From Ipomoea triloba (Eukaryota; Streptophyta; Magnoliopsida; Solanales; Convolvulaceae), in assembly GCF_003576645.1 (NCBI RefSeq), contig NC_044925.1, forward strand, positions 3,088,585-3,152,584: a stretch of DNA of 64,000 nt, written 5' to 3'. This document shows positions 13,068-24,714 of this stretch, in pieces. The stretch's first letter is position 1, and each line of letters starts with the position of its first letter. Under the pieces are notes generated by a model. The model worked only from the letters and a program-made list of their open reading frames with translations, searched no databases and was not told the origin of the DNA. The translations under genes and the position numbers were made by a program.

Positions 13068-16000
13068 CTTACAAATATTGGAGCTCTTGTAGTTGTCCAA
13101 TGGAGTCTGGGATTGGTCCACTCAAGTTGTTCCCTTGAACATTGCTGGATCAGAGCAGAGCAGATGAGTGATAAGTTGAAGAAATTAAGGGAAGCAAACA
13201 TTATTATTTACATACATACTTACAGATATTCAAGAAGAACTAGCTTTTCAAGCTGATCGGGCAGATGACCAGAGAGGTAATTGTTACTAAGGTCCCTGAA
13301 TTAATATAAACAAGATATCATATTTTTAAAAGAAATTAAATATAATGGAATGAGTAAATAAATTAATTATATACTTACAGCATTGTTAGATTTACTAGGG
13401 AACCAAAGTGAGTTTGAATTGAACCATTAAATAAATTAGCGGATAGATTCCTGCAATGAAACTCATAAGTACTTCTTGTAATGACTTCATGAACTTAAAG
13501 TAGTAACTTAATTAACTTACAAGATTGACTTAATGAACTAATGAAAATGTAGTATCAACTTAATGTGTCTACAATAATAAACTTACAGTACTAACTTATT
13601 GAACCTGTAGTAGTAATTTAATATAATTGTATATTAATATAAGTGTCATTTAAAACATTTACTTCAACACTCCCACGCCTGGCCTCAACCTATTAGGTAG
13701 GAGGACGGTGCATGCTCACAAGGAACTCACTACATTAGATGTAATTCCTACGTTGCGGCTGCTAGGGCTCAACCTTGTGGCCTTATCCATAATGTATTAC
13801 CCATGAACTAACTTATATAATTTGGATTAATCTTGTAAGATGGACCGTGGTGTAGGATATAACAATTTGGTGTACTCCGTAATAGTTATTGACCCAAAAA
13901 TAGGATATCCAATTGAAAATATGAACATTCTTTTTTAAATAAATCAAATACTCAATCTATCCCATTTTATGTGTTTAGTTTGTTTAATAAGACTTGAGGT
14001 TATTTACAATTAAAATTTTTCATAATATTATGTTTAGTATTAGTATATAAAATTTATATATTTAGAAATTACGTTATAAGTATCACTAAATATCAAAAAA
14101 AAATAAAAATTATAAGAAAATAAATGAAGAAAAAAAGCAAGTTTGTTTGACTAATAGATAACAATCATGACAAGTAAAATCTGATAGAAAAAAGCAATAA
14201 ACAAGATAGAATGATTGCCTATTAATTTACAAAATTAGTAAATAGATTACTCGTATACTTACAGAAACTCTAGATTTACAAGGGAGTCTAGAGCTGAAAT
14301 TGAACCATCAAATGAATTACTAGATAGAATCCTGTAGTGAAAATCACAAGTACATTTTAGACATAGTTCAATTTATGTATTTCAATTAACTAATAAATAA
14401 CTCAAAAACTTATTTAATACCATCTTACATGAAAAAAATATCAAATATGTAAACAAAAATTAAATATTTTTCTAAAAGTCAACAAGTATTATATTTTCAA
14501 GTTTGCTAAAAATTATCGTGTTTCCTTGACAAGTATTGGTAATATATAAAAGATACTTTTTCATAAAAATGTAATAGAGTTCAATTTAATTATTCAATCA
14601 TCTAGTAAAAGAAAAAAAATTTATGTGATATTATATCACGTGAGACGAATCTCAAATATATAATTTCTTAGAAGAAAAATTATAATACTGGCTAATAATT
14701 ATTATGTTTTCTAATTTACTAAAAAGAATATTACTTTTATTTGAAAAGTATATATTAATGAAATGAAATATCTTTCTATGAAGGCTATGTTTGGTAAACC
14801 TAGCTGAAATGGTAGCTGAAAGCTGAAAAGTTATAAGCTCGAAGCTGAAATCTGAGGAGCTGTCAAGCTAGCTGTTATGCTTAAAAGTGTTTGGTAAAAT
14901 TAGTTTTTTGATAAGTTGATAAATGTAAAAAGACTAAAAAGGACATCTACATAAAAGTTAAGTAATTTTAAATTTAAATATGTTTGTTTACATATTAACA
15001 TATAAATAATGAAATCAATATAATTTAATAAAATATAAAGTAAGAACATATATTTAAAAATATATAAAGTAAAACAAAATGTTTATAATTCATAAAATTA
15101 GTTCATACAAAAATTATTGTTCAAACACAAATATCAAATTAAAATTACAACGAAACATATTGAAGAAAAAATGCCAAAAGAGTTTTAATTGGGAGAGATA
15201 AATGATGTCATTTATTTAAAATAATAACTTAATAAGGATAAAGATGGAAAAAAAAGTTAAGAAGCTACTAGCTTATTTTTGAAAAGCTATCTGAAGTAGC
15301 ATTTCAAAATAAGCTCTTATTTGAAGCTACTAGCTTATTTTGAGAGCATTACCAAACAAAGCTTATAGCTTATTAGTAGCTTAAAATAAGCTATAAGCTC
15401 CTAAATAAGCTCTGCCAAACACAGCCGAAGAAGTAATCATTGTTAACCTATCAAGAAGTTATCAGATTGAAATTGTACACAATTTTTAAAAAAGAAATTA
15501 AATACTAAACAATATACATAAATTATTACCTGCTAATTAACGAAGAAGAAATTCTTGCCTATTAATTAACAAAATGAGTAAATAAATTACGCATATACTT
15601 ACAGAGACCGTAGATTTACAAGGGAGCTCAAGTGAGTAAGAAATGAACCACTGAATAAATTTTCAGATAGATCCCTGTAGTGCAAATTACAAGTATATAT
15701 ATTTTAGATGAAGTTTCATTTATTTATTCAATTAGCTAGTAAATAATATAAAAATTTATGAGAAACCGTCTCACATGAGACACATCTCAAATATGTAACT
15801 TTTAAAAAATAAAAATGTAATACTTTTATGTGAGCTAACAAGATTTACATTTTCTAGTTTACTAAAAATTATTAGTTTTTCTATAAACGTATTGGTGAAA
15901 TCTAATACGTTTTGACCAAATATGTAATATTTGTTGACTTAAAAATAAGATATCAAATTGTAAATGTGTACACTTTGAAAAAAAAAATAAACAATAAATA

Positions 16001-19000
16001 AGTTAATAGAATATGTAAATAAATTATTCAAAAAAAAAATTACTCATATACTTACAGATGTGTTAGATTTTCAAGGGAACCCAATTGAATTGGAATTGGA
16101 TCTCCAAATGAGTTACTAGATAGATCCCTATAATGGAACCACAAGTGCAACATTTCAAACGGAGTTCCATTTATTTATTCAATTAAATAAGCTAAAAGAT
16201 ACTTAATAGAATACGTAAATAAATTACTCATATACTTACAGATATGTTAGATTTTTTAGGGAAGTCAACTCTGGTGGAATTTGACCGCCAAATGAATTAT
16301 CAGATAGATCCCTATAATGGAATCACAAGTGCATTTCAAATGGAGTTCCATTTATTTATTCAATTAACTAAGCTAAAAGACACTTAATAGAATATGTATC
16401 AAAAAAAAATTACTCATATACTTACATATATGTTAGATTTTTCAGTGAACCCAACTCTGGTGGAATTTGACCGCCAAATGAATTATCAGATAGATCCCTA
16501 TAATGGAATCACAAGTGCATTTCAAATGGAGTTCTATTTATTTATTCAATTAACTAAGCTAACAGAAAAATAGGATATTAGAGCGAAAGTTTAAAAAATA
16601 GGAAAATGATGCACAATACTTCATATAACTTATTCCAACTAATAAAAAAAATTATTAATGAATCATACATGAAATATAATAGCTCAATCACACACACGAC
16701 ATTAGTAATATATAACATCTAAAAGCAACATAATCATAATTACAAAAAAAAAAAAACATTTTAGATAATTTTACAAATTCTATTTTATTAAATATGAAAC
16801 ATATAATTTTACAAATGACTTAATATTATTTATTTATCTTACTTTACCCATAAAAATTTACTATGGTCAATATAATTATAAATTTGTCACATTTTACTTA
16901 TCATATCTGGGTCCATGGTATAACTATTGTGGAATAAGTTAAGAATATTGGTCCATTATTTGATTGGTGTCAAGAATTGATTAAAAGAAAGAATTATATT
17001 CAACTGTTTAATAAAAAGAAAAATGTAATTACCTAAACCCATATTAGTATAAATACATATGTAGCATTTTTTTGTCTTATAAAAGTTTACACCCTTTATC
17101 CCTACAAAATTTTCTTTCATCCTAAGTTGGGATATCTCAAAAAAAAAAAAAATCTACTTTTCATAAATACAACAATATTTATTTCTACATTGCTCAAAGC
17201 TCCTTTTAAAAGCCTATTGCATTAAAAAAAATTACAGTACGTTTATAATGACAAAAATAAAAATATATCATATAATCAATACATTAAATATAATTTTTTT
17301 TTTGAAAAGACATTAAATATAATTTAAGTTCTTAAATATGTAACATGGCAATATAGGGATTAGGGAACGACAAAGGGAGTAGCTATTCTTCAAAAGTAAA
17401 ATTACTACTAGCAGGGGTAAAATCTATAGAATTTTATTTCATGAAATTAAAAAATATCCAAATCACAAATCGAGTAATCTTATTCTCCAAAACTATTATT
17501 TCATGTTTACCCCATTCCGCAAACAAATAGTAATAATCCCTAACTATATATTTCCCCTTTAAAAAATAGTAATAATCTCTCAAAACTTTTATTCTTATTT
17601 TTATGTGTCTGGTTCAATTAACAAAATTTAACTATTTGACTGAAGTTATTCACAAATTAATCTTTTATACTATTTAATTTGTGACGAGGGAAATTCACAT
17701 CCATTAATCAAGGGTGTGTACTATGTAAATTCTATTTTGTGACCCATAATTGGCTGGTTCAAACTAAGAAAGTCATTAGGTTACTCCAACTTGAAGTAAT
17801 ATATAAAATGTTTTCCTCTGCCTATCAAAATGAGTGTGGTGTTGGCTTACAAGTAATCCAACTTCATATCACCAAGAAATGGGGGTATTGATCCTTCCAA
17901 TTTGTTGCTTCCAAGATTCCTATCAATTACAGGAGGATACAATAACTTTTTAAACAATGTTTATATTCATCATTCTCATTTCATTAAGTCAAGCATGAAC
18001 AAAAAAAAAAAAACATTTTAGAGTACTTACAAATGTTTGAGATTTTTTAAATTTGCATACGATGTTGGGATCTCGCCAGAAAATTTGTTCCAAACCAATA
18101 TTCTATAACAAATACAACTGAGAAAACTCAACATATGCATATCTTAACTACTTTGTAATAATTATTAAGAATCAAACATAATAACAGTATATATTATTTC
18201 ATGCAGGATATATACTTACAACGATGTTAAATTTGTAAGGTTTCCGATTATTTCTGGTAATTGACCATCTAAATCCCGATCTCCAAAATCACTACAACAG
18301 ATTTGCAGGGAAATCAATAGTAATAAAAGATTTACACAATTAGCTAATAATTGGATTAAATAGCTAATTGGATCATTAGTTCATAGTTCAATACAAATTA
18401 AAGTTAGGAAAAACAGTAAAAACAAATTGAAGATTATTATAAGAAAAAGAGTTTGTTAATATTAACGAGATACAAATAGTAATAATCCCTAACTATACCT
18501 TATTTGATGTGTCTGGTTTAATTTGTTGTTATAATATTTAATTTAGTGTTGCTGCATACAGAATTGTTAACTCCCATATAGGAAAATCAGAGCACTTTGT
18601 TGAAAGAAGAAGGAAAGTAAGAGTTACTTTCTCAACCTAATAAAGTAAGTCAAGTCAACAGTTGACTCCACTAAGGGTCGAACCCACTCCCATTAGGGTC
18701 GAACCCACTCCCATCATCCATGTGAGAGTGTTAACCGAGACACCGGATGCCACTAGACCACAAAGTCTCTAACAAAAAGGAAAGTAACTTAAAATACTTA
18801 TTTTGTCTTTATTTTTAACATTCCAAAAACTCATCTAACAAATAGGGAAAATTAGTCACTACTTTCGAAATAATTGAGGGAACTAAGATGAATACATGAA
18901 TAAGTGGATGAATAAAATGAATATACTACATTTCTGTCACCCGGCAAACATCCTTATCGAGACTGCAGTCGCAAATAACGCTATCAAAACTTTGAATTTC

Positions 19001-19470
19001 ACAATTCGTGCTATTTGTCGAGGTATAAGTCCTCGTCTGACACCCAAGCAATTCAAGAATGGCATTCTCTGGCATATGTGAGAGAGAAACAAAATAAATA
19101 AATAATCAATACATAACGATTTTAATTTATCAATTATTACTGGTATTAAATAATTTCTCAATAATTTACGTCCACTATAGTTATAAGGGTATATGTCTCT
19201 ATAACAAATTAAAAAAAAAATATTCCAATAATATATGACATGTTATATTTGAAAATAAACATTAAATATTGGTGTGTGTAATCTAAAGAAAAAGAATATT
19301 TATAGGCACTTACCATCTTCAGTGCCAAGACTTTTGTTTCCGCTGTAACCAAGGGGGAGTATGTTAGTGCAAAAGTCTGAAATAGGACTTGTTGTGTTTA
19401 GAATTCCTTCTCCCATGGTTATTTGAGAGTTGAGAGCGAAGAGCAGAAATAATAATATCACCTTTTCCAT
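6209..19470 (-). CDS. LRR-malectin receptor-like protein with degenerate kinase domain (copy 1)
   Basis: I assembled 29 exons with GT-AG borders and consistent phase, giving 3378 nt (1125 aa): 19470-19314, 19068-18930, 18291-18220, 18102-18031, 17919-17851, 16497-16426, 16311-16240, 16127-16056, 15674-15603, 14331-14263, 13450-13379, 13295-13224, 13144-13073, 11879-11805, 11719-11645, 11509-11438, 11286-11218, 11060-10995, 9383-9312, 9193-9158, 9023-8968, 8742-8312, 8223-8040, 7936-7823, 7727-7618, 7464-7257, 7165-6949, 6830-6680, 6568-6209. Order of parts: signal peptide (residues 1-25), Cys-rich cap, about 17 leucine-rich repeats of one exon each, malectin domain (about 535-735) with INCGGE, membrane helix (about 750-768), kinase fold (about 785-1065), Ser/Thr-rich tail. 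This architecture and exon pattern are those of LRR-VIII-2 receptor kinases at the plasma membrane. The P-loop (GEGGFG), DFG and APE motifs are present, but the VAIK Lys is Glu (VAVEKVS) and HRD is HGN, so catalysis is doubtful. The ligand is unknown. The gene is a tandem paralogue of the gene at 39570-49472. Confidence 0.9.
8550..8645 (-). repeat. In-frame 36-bp duplication inside the malectin-domain exon
   Basis: The run GATCCCATACTACTATAACC occurs at about 8565 and again 36 bp on, giving a twice-repeated 12-residue motif (RWGYSSMGS) in the malectin domain of copy 1. A second shorter duplication (GATGAGTAGG) follows. Copy 2 has only one such motif at the same place, so the insertion is specific to copy 1. 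It lies in a Ser-rich loop just before the conserved NNTC motif. Confidence 0.8.
8800..8905. repeat. Short SINE-like fragment in an intron of receptor 1
   Basis: A segment with CTCACTACATTAGGTGTAAC resembles the longer copy at 13665-13800, which has CTCACTACATTAGATGTAAT. Both lie in introns of receptor 1. The family is not identified. Confidence 0.4.
9591..10180. mobile_element. Terminal-inverted-repeat element with internal minisatellite
   Basis: The left end (GTGGACCCGGATCCAAAACG and the following GCGTCGTT) is inverted at 10156-10179 (GCGTCGTTTTGGACCTGGGT). Between them, 9715-10065 is an array of about 21-24 bp units around TATATTCACAATTTTAGAAC. It sits in intron 18 of receptor 1. The termini resemble a common dicot MITE type; no transposase is present. 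Confidence 0.6.
10289..10723. mobile_element. Second TIR element (MITE) in the same intron
   Basis: GTGGACCGGAGTTTAAAATG with the following CACTGTGAACCCTGATC at the left is inverted at 10684-10723 (GATCAAGGTCCACAGTGCAT). The interior consists of repeats of TTCATAATGCACA and related sequence. It has no coding capacity. Confidence 0.55.
10810..10897. repeat. (TA)n microsatellite
   Basis: An almost pure TA tract with a few TACA interruptions lies in intron 18 of receptor 1. Further TA tracts in this gene's introns are at 11537-11568, 11970-12021 and 12996-13065. Confidence 0.95.
12028..12580. mobile_element. MITE with internal AAGGTGCGT repeats, flanked by (TA)n
   Basis: The left end (TTCAGGTGCAGTTGTGCGG) is inverted at the right end (TTAACCGCACAACTGTACAG to CCCGCACCTGAAC, near 12518-12562). 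The interior is a loose array of TTAAGGTGCGTGG units. The element lies between two TA tracts in intron 13 of receptor 1. Relatives with the same termini and same kind of interior lie at 20697-21320 and, more diverged, at 21388-22165. Confidence 0.7.
12163..13010. repeat. Direct duplication of about 426 bp across a single N
   Basis: The sequence from about 12163 to 12588 repeats from 12590 onward with an offset of 426 bp and essentially no differences. A single N at 12589 sits exactly at the junction. This looks like two overlapping contigs joined without merging, inside intron 13 of receptor 1. The true intron is probably shorter by about 426 bp. The coding sequence is not affected. Confidence 0.75.
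13665..13800 (-). mobile_element. SINE-like repeat in an intron
   Basis: On the minus strand the sequence has a tail AATAGGTTGAGGCCAGGCG and a body shared with 8800-8905. It lies in intron 10 of receptor 1. The tRNA-like boxes are not clear. Confidence 0.4.
14786..15430. mobile_element. hAT-like MITE
   Basis: The ends GGCTATGTTTGGTAA and TGCCAAACACAGCC are inverted repeats of the GGCTGTGTTTGG type. Sub-terminal copies of AGCTGAAA, TAAGCTTAT and AGCTTATTTT occur in both orientations. The element sits in intron 9 of receptor 1. No clean target duplication could be assigned. Confidence 0.65.
16498..17850. other. Large A/T-rich intron 5 of receptor 1
   Basis: I searched this 1.35-kb interval for further 72-nt LRR exons on the minus strand and saw none. 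It is A/T-rich with poly-A runs and no recognised transposon ends. Confidence 0.5.
18625..18790 (-). mobile_element. tRNA-derived SINE
   Basis: The minus strand reads TTGTGGTCTAGTGGCATCCG (A box) then GGGTTCGACCC (B box), then the family tail with GACTTGACTTACTTTATTAG. A 21-bp block containing the B box is duplicated in tandem. It lies in intron 2 of receptor 1. Confidence 0.75.
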
Positions 19471-19540
19471 CTCTCAATAACTGAGTTGATTCAATTCTCT
19501 GCTTGTTTGATATCTCTTGACTGCACAACCTATCCCCTCC

Positions 19541-19548
19541 TATTTATA
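19541..19548 (-). promoter_or_regulatory. TATA box of receptor 1
   Basis: On the minus strand TATAAATA lies about 70 bp upstream of the ATG at 19470, in the context CAATATAAATAGGAGGGGA. Receptor 2 has the related AATAAATAGGAGGGGA at the matching place, which supports this as the core promoter of both paralogues. Confidence 0.6.
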
Positions 19549-19649
19549 TTGTTTAAACAAGCTAAGTGGCAAAAAGACGCATGCAACATTTAATTAAAAC
19601 TTGGTTTATATTTTATTTACACACTTAAATTATTAGGATATATACTAAA

Positions 19650-19775
19650 GTTGCCAAGACCATGTGGTCTAGTGGCACCCGGCATGCACTCTCGCATGAA
19701 AGGAAGTGGATTCGAGCCTTAGTAGAGGAACTGATATATACTAAAGTTAAAACCCTAACTTTATTGTATTGTAAA
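19650..19775 (+). mobile_element. tRNA-derived SINE upstream of receptor 1
   Basis: A box (GTGGTCTAGTGGCACCCGG) and B box (GGATTCGAGCC) are visible, followed by a shortened body. It has inserted about 180 bp upstream of the receptor 1 start, just beyond the putative TATA box. Confidence 0.7.
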
Positions 19776-20680
19776 AGTTGGTTCAAGAGGGAAAGTTTGA
19801 CCCATCCAACATTAGTAATACTCCACAACAAAGCAGGTAGCTTTTTTTTCCTTTGGATAACTTCATTGCGAACCTTATCAAACACCAAATAATCTCCTTT
19901 AGATAACTTCATTGCGGACCTTATCAAACACCAAATAATCTTTACTTTGGACAAGTGGACAATTCTCACTCTATATAGTTTTTACTTTGGATTCTTATTA
20001 ATTCCCTTTGAACCTTATCAAATACAGAAAAACTCTCTTCACTGTCCATACAATTTTTTAGATTAATTTCACACTAATCATTTTTTAGACCACAAAATAT
20101 AGTCAACAAACTCTAATTATAAAGAGAACTTTTAAATCCGTACCATACCCCGACTAAATTCACACTAGTCTATTTAAACTAAAACAATTATTTTTACATT
20201 ACATTGTTTCATTTTTTAGTAGTGTACTACTGTACTGTATACATTTTTCAATTCAAAAGTTATCGTAGTGCGTTTAGTGGTATGGCACAACTGAGAGATT
20301 CCTGATTAGATTGAAAGCACGTACCGTTATTTGATACTCCCTGTCTCCCTCCATCATGGCAAATTATACCGTGTAACATGCTCAACCTTGTAAATCTTGA
20401 TTCAAAAATAATTTTCAGATTTTGATATGTAATTGACACATTCTGTACATGCAGTTGACAGTTTCTATACCTATAACTATCAGCCTATCATATTATCTGT
20501 CAACAATTATCAAGTTGTTTATATGTACAGAAAATGTTAAGGGTAGGTACAAAATATGTTAACTGAAAGTAAAGAATTTTTGTATCAGGTTTCACAATGC
20601 AATATGAAACCTGGTCCATGGTATAACAATTACTGTATCATATACCCCTTCAATCATATTTTAGTTTGAATGTGTGTGTA
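19776..20680. other. Upstream region of receptor 1 without recognised gene
   Basis: A 46-bp spaced direct repeat (AACTTCATTGCG, CTTATCAAACACCAAATAAT) lies at 19855-19945. The rest is A/T-rich sequence with no clear coding region. Confidence 0.5.
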
Positions 20681-20696
20681 TATATATATATATATG

Positions 20697-21320
20697 GAAG
20701 GATTCAGGTGCGAGTATAGCTTCATGTGCGGTTATGCACCTTAAGCATTAAAATGGCGCACCTTAAGCACACAATGCAAACAAAACACCTTAATTAAGAA
20801 CACAAATCATGCACCTAAAGTTTTTAAATGGTGCAGTGCACCTTCAGTACACAAACCAAGCACCTTAAGTGCACAAACAAAGCACATTAAGAACACAAAT
20901 CACGCACATAAAGTTTTAAAATGGAGCACCTTAAGTTTAAATACTGACGCACCTTAAGCATACAAATCACGCACCTTAAGGATTAAGGTGACGCACCTTA
21001 AGTACACAAACCACGCACCTTAAGCACACAAATCACGCACCTTAAGAATCTTAAGTTTCAACAACTCACACACCTTAAGCATACAAATCACGCACTTTAA
21101 GAAGGATAAGCACAAAACCCACACACCTTAAAGCACAAAAACCACGCATCTTAAGAAGGAAAACCACTCACCTTAAATTTGACCTAACTACAAAAATTAC
21201 CAAATTGCCACCACGTTTTTTTTAATTATGTTAATCCTGGACTTTGATTTAAGTAAGATCAATGGCCCAGATTTAACCGCACAACCGCACGGGACACGCC
21301 CAACCGCACAGGAACTAAAT
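20697..21320. mobile_element. MITE with internal GCACCTTAAG repeats
   Basis: The element begins GATTCAGGTGCGAG next to a TA tract and ends with AACCGCACAGGAACTAAATT. The interior is a degenerate array of GCGCACCTTAAGCACACAAA units. It is the same family as 12028-12580 in opposite orientation. Confidence 0.7.
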
Positions 21321-21344
21321 TACATATGTATGTATGTATATATG

Positions 21345-21348
<4 letters not shown>

Positions 21349-21382
<34 letters not shown>
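21349..21382. repeat. (CA)n microsatellite
   Basis: About seventeen CA units follow a short TATG/TA stretch and lie between two MITE copies. Confidence 0.95.
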
Positions 21383-21387
<5 letters not shown>

Positions 21388-21390
<3 letters not shown>

Positions 21391-22165
21391 GGATCAGGTG
21401 CGCACGCTACTTTCGGTGCGAAAATGCGATGAACCATTTATCAATGACTCTCTGAAATTAAATTCTATATAAAATGTGCACTTGAAAGCTCAAAACCATG
21501 CACCTGAAGGCAAAAAATTTTGCACTCGAAGACAAATAGATGTGCAATTGATGCAATTTATGGTACCAAAAAGGGAGATTATTCAACTTAAGTGTTATTA
21601 AACTAATTACCCATACAAATCGTTTGTAAATCTCACAAATTTCATTAGAAATTTAGTTATATGTTATTGAAAAGAATGAACAAGATATAACAAATATTGT
21701 CTAGAATTGTGCACTTGAAGACATAAAATTGTGCACTTGAAGGTAAAAAATCCGCATTGAAGAAAAGAAAGGGTTCGCTTGAATGCTAAGTATTTTTTTT
21801 TTACACAATAGTAAGACATACATACACTTGTCGGCATTAAATTGAGCACTTGAAGGCATAAAGAGGATCATTATAAGGCAATGGAGAAAAAAAAAGACAC
21901 TAAAAGGGAAAATTAGAAGGGAATTAATTGTGAACTCTTAGAAAGGAAAACATGCACTTGAAGGCTACAAAACGTGCACTTGAAGGCCAAAGTTTTGCAC
22001 TCAAAGGAGAAACTAAGTACTGAAACAAAATAGATGCACTTGAAGAAGGAAATATGCACTTGAAGAAAGAAAATGTGCACTCGAAGAAGAAAAATGTGTA
22101 TCCGGATACAAAAGACATTCTGACTTACTTACTCAAAATTACAAATATGCCACCGCACGTTTTTT
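21388..22165. mobile_element. Related MITE with internal GTGCACTTGAAG repeats
   Basis: It starts GGATCAGGTGCGCACGC directly after a microsatellite, as the other members do. The interior has many copies of TGCACTTGAAGG with spacers of 20-30 bp. The right end near 22165 (CACCGCACGTTTTTT) is less certain. No coding region is supported. Confidence 0.55.
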
Positions 22166-24180
22166 AATTAATATTCAACAAGGTTACACCTATAACAAGA
22201 ACTAAAATTAAGTTGTCCGTCCAATTATTTGGTGAAAAAAAAACTGCAGTATCCGTTCAACACAACTATAGTATCAACTATAATCATGGTCCACAGTATA
22301 ATTTGCGTAGCTTTAGGATTGTTTGTTATTCTTATTTACTATAAATAGTATATGTAATGCATTTCATTTCTCATCAATCAAAAACATTCATTTCCTCCAT
22401 TCTTTTAAATCGCAAATTATACGGTGGACCATGATCGTAGCTGANACTGCAGTATCCCTAGCATACATCAAAATGATACTCCCTCTATCATATTTTAGTT
22501 GTACTATATATATTTTTAATAATAATCTATCTTAAAATGATACAAACTTTCATATCCCTAGCATACATCAAAATTAAAATTCAGAACTTTTTTTTTTGAA
22601 AAGAAATAAATTAAAGTAATTAATTCATTAAATCCTAACATAAAACGTTTACAATAAAGCTCGATGGAATAGTAAGTCATTTCTTACAGTCTGACACAGA
22701 AACAAATTTTCTAGTTATGCTATAAAAAACTTGAATTGCATATTGTTTTACAATTTAGAAGATAAGTTCCTTGAAGGAGTATAAAGCTTCTATAACATCA
22801 TTAATAATCTGATCAAATATAGATCACAATACTAACTCTGATCAAAAAGTCTTGAACATGGTTCTTCATCTCCATTCTTCTGTGTTTGCAATAATGATGT
22901 TTCTTTATTAGGAAATGCACATATACATATGCTAATTAATTAAAAACAAGATAAGGTCCGCTTTTCTTGTTCAATTTTCTTTGTTCCACGTTAATCATGC
23001 TATCCGACATTTTGTAACCTTTTTTGGTCTTCAATTTGTTAACTCACTTTCTATCTCCTTTTTTCTTGTTCCACGCACTATATACTTGCTTTTGGACTCT
23101 TTTTATTTTATTATTTTTAATCAAATAAAGGCACTTTCAAGGTAACTTTCTTAGCAAAACGATAAGATAAAGGCATTTTTTTTTTTTGAAATAAGATAAA
23201 GGCACTTTGTCCTCTAATACATATTTTTAGTTGAAGTAACAAAATGTGTGAAGTCACCTTCAACACATATACCTAGGACTAGGACAGGGATACGTTTGCA
23301 TTATTCCACAAAAATGAAACTTTAATTTATATATAACTTTCCAGACTGTATTCCACGCATAACTTAACTTTGCACAATCCAATTGCATGCATGCATAGCT
23401 TCTCGGCCTTCTCAATGATTGCATCAATAATAAAGAGTAATTCTACAAAAAAAAAAAATCAATAATAAAGAGTATATATATTCGTTTAAAAAAAAAGTAT
23501 ATATATTCCCTTTTTTAAAAATTATTTTCTATCCATTTTGTTCAATCAGTGAGAAACGTGTGTCAAAAATGTCGTAAACAATTAGCGGTCAAATTTTCAT
23601 GTTGATTTAAAAGGTGAGAAATTATTTTCATATTTGATAAAGTCTTTAATTTGTGAAAGTTTCGATCAACTAGAAATTAGATTCCTTAAAATAAAGGAAA
23701 ATTAATCATGCTTATAGATTGTAGGATTCGTTTTCGCAAGTAACTAGGAAAATATAAAACTTATTAAATTATATATTTTCTCATTTTGGCACCATGTTTA
23801 AAAATCTCTTATAAATATGTCGTATTTGTCTCTCCTGCAATGTTTGCTATTGATTTACCTATTTTAAGAAATATAACACTTAGCCATTAAAGAAAAGATT
23901 ACAACTCACCACAAAAGATTGAAACTCACAGAAAGAGTACACATGTCGTTACTTTTTCTTTTTTTTTTTTGGGCAAATTTTCTTTTGTAGTATCTTATCG
24001 ACGAAGTGTGTGTGTGTATAAGAGTTTGTCCGTTTCATTATTTTGTGCTAATGATTTATGTTAGTATTTTATATTGATATGCGACAACAGTACATTCGAG
24101 ATTTTTTTAAAAACAAAAAATCCTATAAAAGTTTAAATGAATCAAAAGTCTAAAATAACTTTTCAAATAATTTTTGAGTA
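22166..24180. other. Intergenic A/T-rich sequence
   Basis: No gene is recognised. A single N at 22444-22445 marks another contig join and lies beside short repeats of CTGCAGTATCC and TATCCCTAGCATACATCAAA. The block at 23225-23435 is shared with two other places and is listed separately. Confidence 0.5.
23225..23435. repeat. Conserved block upstream of the receptor genes (copy a)
   Basis: Sequence including AACTTTCCAGACTGTATTCC and AATTGCATGCATGCATAGCT recurs at 26575-26765 and, more diverged, at 52040-52240. The last copy lies 2.6 kb upstream of receptor 2 and this one 3.8 kb upstream of receptor 1. They mark the upstream part of the duplicated unit; three copies suggest a further duplication event. 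Confidence 0.65.
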
Positions 24181-24184
24181 CGAC

Positions 24185-24300
24185 TCTGTTATAATGTAGT
24201 ATCTGTTCATAACTACTTTCTCAACTTACTGAAGCACAAAGAGTCAACAGTTGCCTCCACTGAGTCTCGAACCCTCTCCCACCATCCATGTTATATTAAT
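24185..24300 (-). mobile_element. tRNA-derived SINE, 5'-truncated
   Basis: The minus strand has the B-box region (GGTTCGAGACTCAGTGGAGG) and the full family tail with GAACAGATACTACATTATAA. The A box end is missing or diverged. Confidence 0.7.
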
Positions 24301-24714
24301 AACACCAATCATGTTAATTAAGCTTTCTAACAAAATTATTTTCAACAAATATATTCTTTATAATCATTTTTTTTTAAATTTAACTAATGATAATTGGTAA
24401 AGCATCAAACGACCTCTTAAAGTAAGAAAAAAGAAAAAGAAAAATGATATAAAGTTGATATGCTGGTCCATTTTATAGTCCTTGCATTTGCTAATAAAAA
24501 TCACCTGAATAATTGAAAGTTCGTTTAGAATTTTGTTTCGCTAATCGCTAGTTGATGTCATAGCAATTGCGTCATGTGACAAACTGACAAATTAAAGGAC
24601 AATGACGTGTTTCCAGTAATTCATGAAATTGGAATATCTTTACTTTACTTTTGGAAAAGTTAAAATATACACTAAATTTTATACAAAAACTCAATAGCCA
24701 TATCAACTTCTTTT

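Noticed and set aside
11892..13201. ORFs with long IYIYIY stretches
   Set aside because: These are translations of (TA)n tracts in an intron.
16498..17850. Additional LRR exons between exons 5 and 6 of receptor 1
   Set aside because: No 72-nt segment with an LxLxxNxLxGxIP pattern and splice borders was seen.
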